This document shows positions 12,301-25,200 of a DNA stretch of 64,000 nt, piece after piece. The notes under the pieces are model-generated. The model made no database searches. It saw only the letters and a list, made by a program, of their open reading frames with translations, and was not told the DNA's origin. This DNA comes from Opisthocomus hoazin (lineage: Eukaryota; Chordata; Aves; Opisthocomiformes; Opisthocomidae), in NCBI RefSeq assembly GCF_030867145.1, contig NC_134429.1:21437115-21501114 (forward strand), in the 5' to 3' direction. A program made the translations under genes and the position numbers. How positions within the stretch are numbered: position 1 is the stretch's first letter; each line of letters starts with the position of its first letter.

Positions 12301-15300
12301 CAGAGAGGGCTCTGCACCGTCACATCCCGCATCCCTGCGGGCAGCTCCATCCCGGGGACTGCCGAGGTCACCCTTGGGTAAACGCCGGGAATCGGAGGGG
12401 TGATGAGGAACCCCAGTAAACTCCCCGCCAGCAGCAGCTGCTGGTCCATGTGCTGCCACCCAGGGCTGTTCATGCCCTTGGCCGGCTTTCGCCCCGATCT
12501 GTGCCAGCCCTGCCTCTGCTAATAACTAATTAGGAGATAATTAACATTTGTAGCATACAGTGTGAAACATCTGGGCCTGATAACGTATGAGGAGCCTTCG
12601 AGGGTAATTAATGGGGTCTGGAGGAAGGAGAGATGTGGGTGGCTCAGCCGAGCATCGTGTTGGTGAGGATGGGCTGCGGAGCACAGCGGAGGGGACGGGA
12701 TGGGACAGGACGGGACAGATGGACAGCCCAGCCCAGGAGAAGGTCTGGGAATGGGGATGGGGACCCTGCGCCCAGGCAAGGGTGGGAAAGCAGAGCGGTC
12801 CCCCCATGACATCAGTTTCTCAGTCCAGAGCCCATCACTCAGAAGCGTCCCGGACTTTGAGGAAAAACAGAGGGCACTTGGTGGAGCCGGAATTTATTTC
12901 ATATGACTCCTACTTAATTAAGTACTTCATTTGCATAACCTTGCACAGTTACTCACTTCTGTCATCAAGAAATTCAGCCATGTGCACACAGTTAGCAAAA
13001 ATAACAAACATAACTCAAACTTCTGTTTGCTTTAAAAATGGTTTTACGTGATGCGGTTACACGGGCGCGGCGGACAGCGCAGAGCCGGCTTCCCCTCCCG
13101 TTTACAGCGAGGACTGAACCCGGCGCTCGCCTTCGGCAGACCTCCCCTTCCAGCTGCTTGCTCGGCAGCGAAGCTCTGCAGCAGAGGGAGAGCGACGGGG
13201 CTCCCCACCACCACTCACACATTTATTTCCCTGTAAATTAGCAAAAGACCAAGCTGAAGGGTCCTTAAGGCCTGGTGCGACCTTATTAAACCTTTCTCCT
13301 GCTCTTAAAGGTTGGCCGTGTTCAAGTGTCTCCAGCCGTTCAACTCCCAGCATGTGTGTCGCATAACGAAGCAGCCACAAACACAGACGCACGCAGATGC
13401 GTATTTTTAGGGCTGCTCTGACCTTCTGCAGCTTGCTGCTGTCCCCCTCGTGTGACACCAGGAGAAATATCCCTGGTGACACTCGACAGCCACTCGCTGG
13501 TGGCCCGCGAGCAAGCAGCCCCGCGCCGCTCGTCGGCTTTCGGGCGGACGGTGCAGCCAGGAGGGCTTGGAGCTGCGGGATGCCCGGCAAACCCAGCCGA
13601 CATCTCCCCGCGTGGCGTTAGTGAAGGTGGGTCTGAGCGACCAGGGGAGCTGCAGAGGCACCGGGGGAGAAGCCGGAGCATCCCTGAGGAGGGGGACTCT
13701 GGGGTCTGCCGGATCCTGCCCTGCTTTTTTTCTTTTCTCGCCCGTGACAGAGCGATGCTTGGCACTGCGGCGGCAGCAGCCTGTCCCGGGGCCGCAGCAC
13801 GCGGCTCTGCACGTGGCCCTGCGCCCACCCCGCCGGTCCCCGGGCTGCCCGCTGCCCACCACCACGGGCGAGCATCCCTCCTCCAGCCTGGCATTTCTAG
13901 GGCAGCCGTGCCCACGGCGGCTCGAGCAGCGGCAGCGAAGGACTCGCCATCTCCCAGACCGATGTTGCAGCCGAGCCCTCCCACGGCCGCCCACCGCACA
14001 AGGGCCCAGCACGGGGGGAAGCATCCTCGCAGCCAGGAGCTTTTCACCGGTGGCTGAAGGTTTCAGAGGTGTTTGCAAAGTTTCAACATGTGAAGCATCA
14101 GCAGGTCCGGTTCATTGCTCTCTTTGCCACCCCGGGGTGGCTGCAACTTCGCTGCGGAGCCCAGGGGCTGGGGGTTATTTCCAGGCAGCCAAACGGCAGC
14201 CGACGGCCGTCCCCGGGACAGCTCACCCTCGGGTGTACACACCACGGAAACTCATTTAACCACGCGCTGAGCGGCTCGGTAAGCAGCCGAGCCCGGGGTG
14301 CCCCGACTCGCCGACGCAGGGAGCCGCTGCCCGGAATTCCCCCGTTAGCAATATCAGCAAACGGCACCAGACCTCCCCGTGCCCCCCGCCACCCCCGCAC
14401 CGGACTCCTCTGCCGGGGGATGCCCACGCCGCACGGCCCCGCTGCCGCTCGCCGGGAACACGTGCCCTTGTGTGTTCCAGCGGAGGAAGAGCAATCCACC
14501 CTGTCTATAAATACCCGGGAAGGTAAACGCATTAACCTTATCTTGATCCCGGAGTGTAATTACATAAAGCCTGGCTCCCGAGTAAATTAGTACATTAATA
14601 ACAATTTTGTTCCTGTAATTACTATCATTCCTCAGATCTCATGGCTATTTGCTAATTCAGCCACGCACATGAGGGCATTTCCACCTCCGAACCTGCCACC
14701 ACCTTGGCCCAACGGCTCTCTGCAAGGCACAGGCTCTCGGAAAACCCTTTTTTGGAGTCGAAAGACCGCTCGTCACAAACAGATCAAGCTGCCTGCTGTC
14801 CAGCGGACGGGCCGGGTTGGTCCCCACCTGCAGACAAGCGCCCGGGGGGGTCAGCTCCGATGTGCGAGAAGAGCGTAAAGCAGCCGCGTGCCCCAGGCGC
14901 GTGTCCTCGAGGGAGCTGCGCAGCGCGGGTGGGGGGGGCGAGGCGCTGAGGAGGGGCCCTCGGGAGCGACGAGGAAACGCGCGGCCAGGGAAGGAGACCA
15001 AGGTTTTCACGAGGTGCAAGGAGAGGTCCCGGGAACTCCTCCGGGACTTCCCAGGGAGAAACCCGCATCCATGCGGCTGTCCCTGAGCTCCCCCCGCTCA
15101 CGCACGGCTCCCGGCGGCGGTGGGGGTGGGCAGCGTGTCAGGGAGCAGAGCAGCTGCGGCAGCACCGCCACGCCAGCACCAAAGACGCCGGGTCTGCCAG
15201 CCCCCCGATGCTCAGGGACCCCCGCGGGGCCACCCCCGAGGGTGCGTCTCCATCGGCTCCGGGGGAGCAAGGAGCATCCTCACCGATCTCCATGGAAACC

Positions 15301-15773
15301 CGCGCCGAGCGGCGGGGAAGGCTTGAATTCGAAGCGCTGATTTGGCTGCGACCCTGGGAGCAATCGGCAGGAGATGAGCTGCATTAAGCAGCAGCAGGGG
15401 TGGGATGCTTCTCTGAAAATGGGTGCCAAAAGAGTATCTGATACCATCAGGCTTGAAAACCTGCTTCCAACAGGCAGGGAGCCGGCGGGGCGAGCCCACC
15501 GCAGCGAAGGATTTATTTAATTCCTTTGACCCCTTTTTTCTGTGTGCAAATTATCCATGAAAAGATTTTGATTATTTTTTTTTCTTTCTGAATTTGTCTA
15601 TTAATTTGAAGCAAAGGGGCAGATGGTCTGCACAGGCAGAGCTCAGAGCATCCTCCGGCACACACTGCCAGGGAAGGCAAACCCTGCGGCTGTCCCCACG
15701 CTGCGGGGACCTCGGCCACCACTCTGCCAGCCCAGCAAAACACCCCAGGTCTGTAAACCCGTTCCTGAGAAAT
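6362..15773. other. Intergenic, no gene recognised, AT-rich islands
   Basis: About 9.4 kb with no recognised exon, RNA gene or mobile element. AT-rich islands with TAATTA-like homeodomain cores lie near 7,000-7,230, 7,550-7,780, 9,060-9,170, 9,520-9,720 (with an ATGCAAAT octamer at 9,693-9,700), 12,515-12,615, 12,880-13,040 and 14,500-14,670. The GC-rich stretches between them hold open frames on both strands at once, which is the pattern of composition and not of coding. Confidence 0.45.
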
Positions 15774-16030
15774 ACAGAATCACAGACTCAGAGAATGCTT
15801 TGGGTTGGAAGGGACCTTTAGAGGTCATCTGGCCCAACCCCCCTGCCGTGAGCAGGGACTTCTTCAACTGGGCCAGGTTGCTCCGAGCCCCGGCAAACCT
15901 GATCTCAAAGGTTTCCAGGGACAGGGCCTCCACTACCTCTCTGAGCAACCTGTGCCAGTGTTTCACCACTCTCATGGTGAAAAATGTCTTCATGATGTCC
16001 AGTCTAGACCTGCCCTCCCTTCTGACAGGC
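15774..16030 (-). mobile_element. CR1 LINE 3' fragment, second subfamily
   Basis: The + strand shows acagaatcacagactcagagaa, then the CR1 signature gggttggaagggaccttt and aggtcatctggcccaaccc. It continues through the ccaggttgctccgagcc and cctgtgccagtgtttcaccac blocks to gtctagacctgccctccc. The element reads on the minus strand and is 5'-truncated. It differs clearly from the copies at 5,925 and 62,585, so it is another subfamily. The left boundary is clear; the right boundary is approximate. Confidence 0.88.
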
Positions 16031-18699
16031 ATTCCCAGGGTCAAAACGCCGGTGCTGGCTGCATCGCGCTCTTCCTCTGTCAGCAGCACCCAGGGCTCAC
16101 CCAGGAGGAGGTGACATGCCAGATTAATTATTTCCAGTTTGCTAGTGATGAAGTTAATCACCAATAATTAACTGGGATGGGATGGGGTGGGGTGGGCTGC
16201 ACAGGGGCAGGGCACGGCTGTTCCCCAAACCCAGGGTCTCACCGTGTCGGACACCAAGAGGTGACTCACCAGAATTTAAAAGATTTCCAGCCATAAAAGC
16301 AAAGCCCATCTGGCGCACGGTGCGTAACCACGTGTGCGGTGACAGGGGAAGGCTGGGCAGCCGCTGTCCCTCCGGCAGCCCCGCAGCAGGGCTTCCCCCG
16401 GGCTGGCACCGCTGGAGCCCGACGCTGGTCACAGCCTCCCTGGCGGCTTGCACAGCGCTGGTGTTCAGCAAACTTGCAGGTCTGGCCTTTCTACAGAGCG
16501 GACACAGCTTCTCTGGGGAGAAAATGCGACGCATGGAAGTGCAAGATGCTCCACGACACACGGAGATACTCGGTGAAACTAGCAGAGACCTGGCCCAGCC
16601 TGCCGGCATCTCCCATTGCCACCTCCCTCTCCATGCGTATTTTGGAGATAAACAGAAGGCCGCAGCCTCCGAGGCTTTTATTGCAAGACGTTTCATTTAA
16701 TTTAATTATTGAAGTATGTTTCCCCCGAGATACAATCTGCGTGACATTTGATAAGCCGCACCTCCTGGCATAGTCCGCTCTCACGCACCAGCTACCAGCA
16801 GAACAGATTTGCAGAGGCTGATGAACAGCTCTGCTGGCAGCCGGCAGCACCAGCCCCCCGGGAGGAGTCCTGGGGCAGCTGCACCGAACACCTCCCGGGT
16901 GAGCGGGGGGGAAGCCGGAGGAAAGCAGGGCGCGCGTCGAGCGTTCGTCTGGGCTGGGAGGTGACCAACGGCCCTCCGTGCTCGGCTCGCTCTGCCCCTA
17001 AAACCAAGCGCCCTGTGAGCATGGATTCAGGGGTGCGCGCTGCTGTGCCTGCTTTGGAGACCTCCACACCGGAGCCGGCCGACGAGCCGAGTGATCCGGC
17101 TTCGCCGCCATCCGACGGGAGCTGCTGCCGGAGCAGTGCCTTCCACTGCCGACAGCAGCCACACCGTTTGCTTAAAAACTTTCATAGTACTTGGGAAAAC
17201 AGCTAAAGACTCGAGGCCATCGACCTTCACTAAGGTGGATGCTGCTTCCCACCCCCCCACAGTAAATTAATCGGTAAATGAACACAAAGCCTCAATTCTT
17301 CATCAAATGTCAAGTCTGGGGCAGAAAGAGGGGAAACAATTTCAAAGCAACCGGCAGTTTATAAATGCTACAAATTTCTCATTATGTAGCTGCAAATCAT
17401 TATTGAAAACTAACCTGCCTTCCAGCGTCGGTCTGCCCACACAGAGCAGCCCGCAGTCTCCTGCACCCAACGGCTGCAGGACGTCCCACCAAAGCCCCCC
17501 CAGCCGGGACCACCGCGCCGTGGTTGGGCTGCGTGTCCATAACCAACAGGGGAATTTCTCTGCGGAAGAACATCTGACACCTCACTTTGGAGAAGTACAG
17601 GGCCTGAACTTCCAGGGGACAAGAGAGAATTGTAACTGCCCTGATAACTATTGCTCAGCCTGCTCCCGCTGGGAATCACGCCTGGCTTCAGACTCCGGAC
17701 ATCCGCTGGTCCCAGCACCGGCAGCTGCAGGGACTACAGCTGCACGCCCTGTTGGAAAGACCTTTTCTTCCCTCTCAGATAGGAAAATTAAACATCCCTG
17801 CAGACAAAGCTTTTGAAAGAAAGCTTTTCCTAAAAGACAAGCTGCTGGGACCCTCCCTGGGGCAAGGTGGAGCCAGGCGCTGCCCGGGCTGCTCTGCGGG
17901 AAAGTCCGCGGGAAAGTCGGGATGCTGTCTCTGCGCCGCAGCTGACAGCTCTTTGTTTTTCCCATTTTCCTCTGGAAAACCATCCTGAGGAAAGGGGAGG
18001 ACTTGGTTGGCCTTACCCTGCCAAGAAGCCCAGAGGGGAGCCCGCTGCCCATCTCCACAGTGCTCTGTCACATCCAGAGTGATCTGCTTGTCTTCAAGCT
18101 CACATATAACTACTGCCAGCAACCACTTCTTCACCACGAAGCCCAGCGGCTCTCTGGAGTGAACTTCTACAGCTTTTCTGAATCCCTTTCTCTAATTAGG
18201 AGAGAAGTATCTCAAGCTGTGCTGAAGGAGAGGCCGCTAGCGCCTGCCAGCACCCGCAGCCGCTCAGCGCAGGAGCAGGGGGGATGAAAAGGTCACTTGT
18301 GCCACCGCTGGCACGAGAACGTCGGGAGGATCCGTGGCAGCACTGGCCAGCAGCTCCCACACCCTTGCCCCGCGTTCCGGCCCGCTTTCGCTCCCTGCTC
18401 ACAGCCAGAGGCTCTGTCCCCGAGGAGGGCGAGGGCAGCCCCGGGGACGCTCTGCCTTCGCCCGAGCCTCGGAGCCCGGAGCTGCTCTGCCCGCGCGGCT
18501 GCGGGGGCATCCGCGGGGCGGCTCCCGCCGGGGCACTCAGCTTCTCTCGGGTGAGATGTGCTGGTAAATTGAAAGAGGAAGAGATGTGCGGTGCTTGGAA
18601 CCCGAGAGAGCAATGACTGAACCTGCAGCCAGAGGTGGTTTGTGCAACCTCGTTAAAGGTGGCTTGAGAAAAAACAAAGCCACCACATCTGCACATAAC

Positions 18700-18734
<35 letters not shown>

Positions 18735-21550
18735 AAATGCTTTGCATCGCACGCATCAAAGCGAGCAGAGCAGAACTCTGAGCAGAGAAGTTACCTGGAG
18801 CCAATGACCCACCACACTGCTCCCGTGCAGCCACCGGCACCCTGGCCCAGCCACAGCAGCACCCGCAGCGCGCCGCACCCCGCAGCGCGCCGCATCCCGC
18901 AGCCGCTTGCACCCGCTGCCCCAGCGCTGCCCGCCTCGGCGGCGGCAGGCAGCCGCCAGGTTGAGTTACCGTGTGCCTGCCAAAGACAAAAACTAATAAA
19001 TTCATCTCACGTGACTTAAAGCGTTTCATTTAGATTTTGACCTTTTAAAAGAAAATGAATAATGCATTTCAAAATAAAAACTCATTTCAGACTTGAGACT
19101 CCAAACACTTCCAGCCGGAGACGCGAGGGCGACGCACTGTAATGCCAAAGTTTTTTGGCTCCCGGGGTGGGAACCTGCCGGGAGCAGCCCCTGTCCCTGC
19201 GCGGAGCAGATCCACCCCGCCAGCCCCGGCGCTGCGGAGCTGCCGGCCGCTCTCGGTGGGGACGTGGCTTGGAGGGCACTCGGGCTCCGAAGGGCTGCAG
19301 CTGCACAATCACAGCAACGCGCCAAGGGAAAATAAATTTAAAAAAAAAAAAATTTTAACTATCTGGGTGTGAAAGTCGGCACACCACTCCCCAAAAACTT
19401 GGAGCCAGCAGCCGCCCCACAGGCAGCTGCCCCGGAGCACGGGGTTTTCTCTGCCCTCCTCCTCCTCCAGCCCCACCGGGCTCCTCGGGGAACTTGTGGG
19501 AGATTTCAGGGAGCGGACGGAGTGACCGTTTGCCCCGGTGTTGCTGCTGCGAGGCACGGCCCCAGCCTGCCGCTCGCCCCAGGCTCCGGCAGCACCGCCA
19601 GCCATGCCAGCACCCGGAGCAGAGACCGTACGCCAATAAACTCACAGTGTAACCGTCCCTCCACGTGTCGTTGGCTAATTGATAATGAGATTATGTTCTG
19701 GGACACAACTGCCCGGAGGAGCACCAGGCTGGCACAGGGTTTTCGCCAGCCTCGAGGCCGGGTGATGGGCTGGTCCCACCCGTGCAGCCCCCTGCTCCAA
19801 GTGCTCTGCAAAGGGGCTCGGTCAGGAGCCATCCTTCAGCCTGCAATTAGGCACTGCAAAAGTTAATCAGCTTCAGCAACAGCCAGAGAGTCAGATCTGC
19901 CCCTCCCGGCTGCGATCGACCCCTCCACGGGAAGGGACGGTGCCGCCGCTCGGCCGGCGCCCGCCCAAAGGCGATGCCCAGCTCTGAGAGCGGGACGGCG
20001 TCTCTGCCGTAAGAAGGTGCCACGACACGCCGGGGGATGCCGAAGGCCAGGCCTCAGCGGCAGGTTGCAGAAGTGTTTGCTCAGTGCCACTTTCAAACGA
20101 GTCTATCAGCCTTCCATTTAGCAGAGACTCTAAATACTCGTTTCAGCTAATAAAGATACCCGGTAATGTCGTATGACAAGGCTGGCAAGCTCCCAGCAAA
20201 TACGATGGTGAGCCTTTGTTTAATTCGGGGTCTCTCAGGCAGTCACAGCTTAGTCCTCGTAACGGGAGAAATCAGCCGGGTTTAAAAGCTGGAGCCCGAG
20301 GAGCACCCTGCGGCAGCCCGGGCATTTGGGAGCCCATTTCCCAGGGCGAAAGGGCAGTTTGCTGCTGCACGAGCTTTTGCACCCAGTTTGATTTTTTTCT
20401 TTTTGTTTTTTTAATTTTCTCATTCCTACTCACCACTTTTTGCATCCCCTCCCTGCTCCGGGCGCGGGTAGGTCTGGCCGGGCGTACGGGCAGGAGCTGG
20501 GGCCGACGGAGCTGCTCTGTGCGTCCTCCCGCCTGCCCCTTGCCTCTGACACGGCAGAAGCACAAGCGGGATCCCTCTCAACGGCCTCCCCGGTTCTGCA
20601 GCTTTCGGGTGGACGCCGCGGCACAGCCCTGCGCTTCGGGGCAGCGGGCAGCTCGCTGCCGGCCCGGCTGCTGCCCACCCCGCTGCCCTGCGCAGCGGCC
20701 GCCCACATCTAATGGCAGCGCGGCTGGGGAGCCGCCGGCTCCGCTCGAGTCCCCGCGTCGGCGTCCCCGGCCCCCCGGCACATCGTTTACCAGCGGCTGC
20801 GAAGGCGGCGAGGGTACAGCACCAGCTCATTCATAAGCCTCAAGAAATATCATTGTATGAAAACGTAATGAAAATTCTTCAGCTAATCTACTTTAATAAC
20901 CCAACTTAGGGGCCTCTCTGCTGCAGACAGCGTAATCACTTTTAAAACATGAGCTGTCATTTCCGATCAGTCCGAGGGAGGCAGAGCAACTCGGCGCACG
21001 ACTTCATCAGGGCTACTCATTCACCAGGGTCTGAGCCGAACGGCGAAGCGGGGACACCAGTCTCCGGAGGGTGGGCTGCCTGCCGGAGCTCTGCCAATTG
21101 CCCCCCGCCCCCAGAGGGGCACAGCAATGGGCAGAGACCCCCAGCCACCCCCACAGGAGACCCCCGGCTTTGCCTGCCTCAGCTCCCTTTCTTCTCAGCT
21201 CTCTGGTTCTTCCCCCTCCACGCAGCGAGCCGAGGGCAGCACGGCGCGGGGGCACAGCGAGATGTGCCAGGGCTTGGCGAGGGGCGGGGGAGCCTTTCAC
21301 TACCCCCCAAACAGGATCACACCGCGCTGGGAGGGGGCCGCCGTCTCTCAGGGGGGTCAGCCCACAGCTTATGGCCCCATCGCCCTCCTCCAGTCGCTGC
21401 CCTGACCAGGGAACTGGGGGTGACACAGGGGACCCCCAGTGCTCCCCACCATGGGGCTGGTGGCACGACGGCGGTGGGCAGGGACAGCCTGGCACCCGCA
21501 GGATGGGGACTCGAGGGTTTCCACCTCCCACGGAAGAAAACGCTGCTACA
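16031..21550. other. Intergenic 3' of NPHP4
   Basis: No gene recognised. AT-rich islands lie near 16,660-16,770, 17,270-17,410, 18,960-19,080 and 20,830-20,950. A TA dinucleotide repeat lies at 18,709-18,734. Nothing here resembles an exon by splice signals plus reading frame. Confidence 0.45.
18709..18734. repeat. (TA)n microsatellite
   Basis: About 13 uninterrupted TA dinucleotides follow a short cataca run. Simple-sequence repeat with no gene context. Confidence 0.95.
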
Positions 21551-22067
21551 CTCTGCCAGTTCTGCGCAGCAAGTTTAATTGATTGAGGATGAGTAAAAAG
21601 TATTAAAAATCCCAGAAAACTGCTTGAGCTTGTGCAAAATTCACTGTAGAATATAAAATACTTTAAAAATATTCTGCAGAATCAGATCCCCAAACTTTTT
21701 AAGTTAAAAAAAAAGATTACAACACCCCCAAAATATAGTAACACTTCACAAAAATCAAGACATCCTGTGTGGCAGCCAATGCATTCGCCCTCCCCGATTC
21801 GAGCAGGCGGAGCTGCGTGGCACCACGGGTGCCTGTGGCAATGCCCGGGCATCCCAGCAACCAGCCAGACCTCCCAGCGTGGTGAGGTGGCTACGAGGGG
21901 AACAGGCTCATGACCCCCCATCTGCAAGCAACGCGGCAGAGGAGGGTTCAGAGCAAACGTGGAGACAAGAAGTCTCAGAGACACGGGCATCCCCGCAGCG
22001 GCGCTGCCGGCGGAGCCGTGGCAGGCGGCACAGAGCCCGGCTGCTTTGCTTCGGCGGGCAGGCGGCC
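21551..22067 (-). other. NPHP4: Probable NPHP4 3' UTR
   Basis: This minus-strand sequence directly follows the NPHP4 stop codon. It is GC-rich at first, then AT-rich, with an ATTAAA signal about 490 nt past the stop. Length and composition suit a short 3' UTR. The end is inferred from the signal alone. Confidence 0.5.
21574..21579 (-). promoter_or_regulatory. NPHP4: Candidate polyadenylation signal ATTAAA
   Basis: The + strand reads TTTAAT, giving ATTAAA on the NPHP4 strand. It is the best hexamer seen downstream of the stop, and cleavage would fall near 21,550-21,560. No AATAAA was noticed between this site and the stop codon. Confidence 0.45.
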
Positions 22068-22208
22068 TCACTGGTAGAGGACCTTCACAGAGAAGGTCTC
22101 CTCGTTCTTGTCCTCGTGGTCATTGATGTGAATCAGGATCTCCTCCTCACCCACTCCCTGGCTCGGGGCGAAGCGCAAGCCGATGGTGTACACCTCCCCA
22201 CCGGCGAC
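22068..22208 (-). CDS. NPHP4: NPHP4 coding exon 28 (last)
   Basis: Residues about 1336-1381 and the TGA stop. Contains [11 protein letters not shown] and [10 protein letters not shown], the highly conserved C-terminus. The acceptor is cccgcag. It is in phase 0 with exon 27. Confidence 0.95.
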   Translation of the reverse strand, partial: VAGGEVYTIGLRFAPSQGVGEEEILIHINDHEDKNEETFSVKVLYQ

Positions 22209-25200
22209 CTGCGGGAGAAGGGGCGGGAGGAGAGGCAGCAGCACCCCTGGACGCGCCCGCAGCCCTCCCGCAGCACGCCCCGCATCTGCGAGCGCCGCTC
22301 CCCGCAGCCGGCCTGGTCCAGCTGGAGGAGGGCAGGGGTCCGGCCCGGGGGACGTACCTCGAAGGAGTCCTCCTTGAACTGCAGGAGGTCGGGCCGGTTG
22401 GTGCACAAGAAGTAGAGCCTGGGCGAGGGGTAGGGGTTGGTGTAGGTGATGCGCTTGTTGCAGCCTCTCCCGCCTCCCGCCGGGAGCGAGATCTCGAACG
22501 CCTGCGGGTCGAGCACGAGCGTGGCCGAGGCGGCACAGACCACGGGAACACAGGAGCTCCCCAGCTAACCACGGAGCACTGCCTCCTGCGCCGACGCGCT
22601 GCGTGGACATTCTGGGGGCACACTGCTGACATCCCCTCCTACCCCTCACATTTGACCTCTGCCAGCAGGTATAAAGAGGCCCCCTTCGAGCGAGAGCATC
22701 CTCCTGGCACTGCCACGCACACGTTCACAGAAGTAATTACAAGCCCCAACGACAAAGGGCCAGGGGAGCTGGGACCGGCTGGCTCGTTCTCCAGCTAATT
22801 AACAGACATCCACAGCGCTCGCTCAGACAACGCCCTGCAGCACCGAGCGTGGGCCGGCACTTGGCAGGACACTGGGGCATCGGTTTAAATGCCAGCCTGA
22901 ACTTCCCCCAGTACTGAGTAGTACTGAGGGGTCTGGGAAAACGCTTTCAAAAGGAAGACATTAGCTGGAAAATCTAATTTTCTATCTTTGAGGCAAGGCC
23001 TCCGCCAGCGCAGTGCTAATAAGCAGCAGCATGCTGTAGCTTTAATTTCACAACTGGGGATACTTCAGAGTTGACACTCCTCAGCAAGGGACTGCCTTCA
23101 AAACAGCCCAAAAGACATTTCACCACGGTCTTCAATGAGATTATTCCAGCACCAGAGGCTAAATGTGTGCTCAGGGTGGCAAGTGCCAAAAAACCCATAG
23201 ATGTAAGGAAAGGAGGACGCAGGAGAGAGCCCCAGGTTACTGGCCGGACCGCGAGTGCCGGTCCCACGCCGTCACCGCACCCCTCCGGCACGAGAGCTGC
23301 CGTACCTTGGAGATGAGGGGCTGCCGGCAGGACAGGCAGAGCAGCCAGCAGGACACGAGCTGGTGGGACTCCACGTCCACCACGTTGAGGAAGAGGAACC
23401 TGCTGCCAGCCCGCCGCGGCCTCACGCCGACGTACAGGTCCTGGATGCCGTTGGCAGGGAGCAGGAAGGCGCCATCCGGATCCACCTGCGGAAGCAACAC
23501 CGGGAGCTGCAGCCACCCGCGCGCCCACCGCACCTCCGCGGCGAGCGGCCTGGAGTGCAGAGCAGACCCAACCGCTCTTCAGAACCTGCGTACCCGTCCC
23601 ACCGACACCTAATCCCACCTACAGAGACACGCCGGACCGGCTTTGTGCCAGGAAGGACAGGAGCAGCTCGGGGAGGGCCAGCTCCCCCCCAGCCCCGGGA
23701 CTCCCACTCCTCGCAGGCTCTGCCCGCGGAGACTTTGTCTTTTGTTTATGGGACGGTGATGGAGTTTTCGTGCCTTTTATTATTCACATTCGCAATTACG
23801 GCCGAAAAAATTCCAAAGAAATTGTTAGTCTTCAGATGGTCTCATTAACGCAGATAATTTGCCCTCCGGGGTTTCGATCCTACACACGACAGCTCTAATC
23901 AAAAGATAATTATCGCAAACACTTTACGGCAGTAAATCGCTCATAATTCCGAGTGGGCTGCCCTTCCCTTCCCGGAGGGGATTCCACCGACCCCAGGGCA
24001 GGGGGTTACCTGCAGCTCCTGGGGGTGGGAGGTGAACGCCCGCACCCTGCGTGGGGCCGGGGTGCCCCGCAGCAGCAGGGACAGGCGGGCGAGCTGCCCG
24101 GCCGTGCAGCTGACGTCCAGGCGCTGCAGCGAGTGCAGGTAGAACTGCCAGATCTGGGCGGGCGCCGCCAGCCACGCGTCCCTGCAGCAGAGACAGACGG
24201 ACGGGGCTCGCCGACGGCTTCTCCCGAGGAGCCCGTTCCAGTCCCACCACCCCTAACGCAGCGCCTGAGGCGGAGGCAGCCCGGCCGGCTCAGAGGGCAT
24301 CAGCCCGCAGACCAGAGACGCTCTGCCCACGGATCATTTCGAGGAAAAGAGAACGACGTCAGACCCTACGCTGCAAGCATTTTGGGAAGCCTCCTGCCCA
24401 GCTTTCTGCCGCTCGGCGAAGCCGGCCGGGCTCAGGGAGCTGCGAGCAAGGGAAGGGCAGCATGAGCTCCCCTCCTGCCCCGCCACGCACTCGGGGTTAG
24501 TGTTTCACTTTTCTGGGGTCCTGCTACTTACATATAAATAGCAACAAAGAACTTTTTGATCTGCGGGCTTGGTCCTCCGGCTACTTTTAAGAAGATGTCC
24601 TGTGGCTCACCGGGTCCCTGCGTGCAGAAATCAGAACATCGTTCCAACAGTTGACCTCGAGACCGGACCAGCTAATGAGGGCTCCAGGGTTTCCTTCCCA
24701 TTAACAGAAAAACCCGCCACCAACCCACTTATGAAGGCAGATGCCTTCAGCTTCCAGTTAAACTATGTTATTAAGTTATTATACAGCTTGGCTGAGCTTT
24801 TCCAGTATTTTTAATTACAAAAGAGGATACAAACGACTATCGCATTCCAGGTCTGCATCTGTAATCAAATTCTGGCAAATTTTCCCCAAGTTTTCTAACA
24901 AGCCGTAATCCAATTACCACACTAACGCGTTTCTGCGATGGCAATTAGCAACTACCCTTCATCACCATCTGCATGTATGTGCCCAAATTTATTCTTCCTT
25001 TCTACCTCCCCTGGCTGCAAAGCCAGCCCAGGAAAGCTTTGCCGGGCATCCCAACGCAGGGGCCGCACGCGGGGAGGGCCGCAGAGCCACGGCCAGGCTC
25101 GGCCCCGTGCCCCCCCGCACCCCCCGCAGCGATGCTCTGCCGCTCGCTCAGCGGCTGCCGACACCCCGAGCAGCGGGGAAGGTCTGTCCCACGCCTGGCA

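Noticed and set aside
23860-23885. tRNA B-box-like gggtttcgatcct
   Set aside because: No matching A box, acceptor-stem pairing or cloverleaf could be drawn around it.
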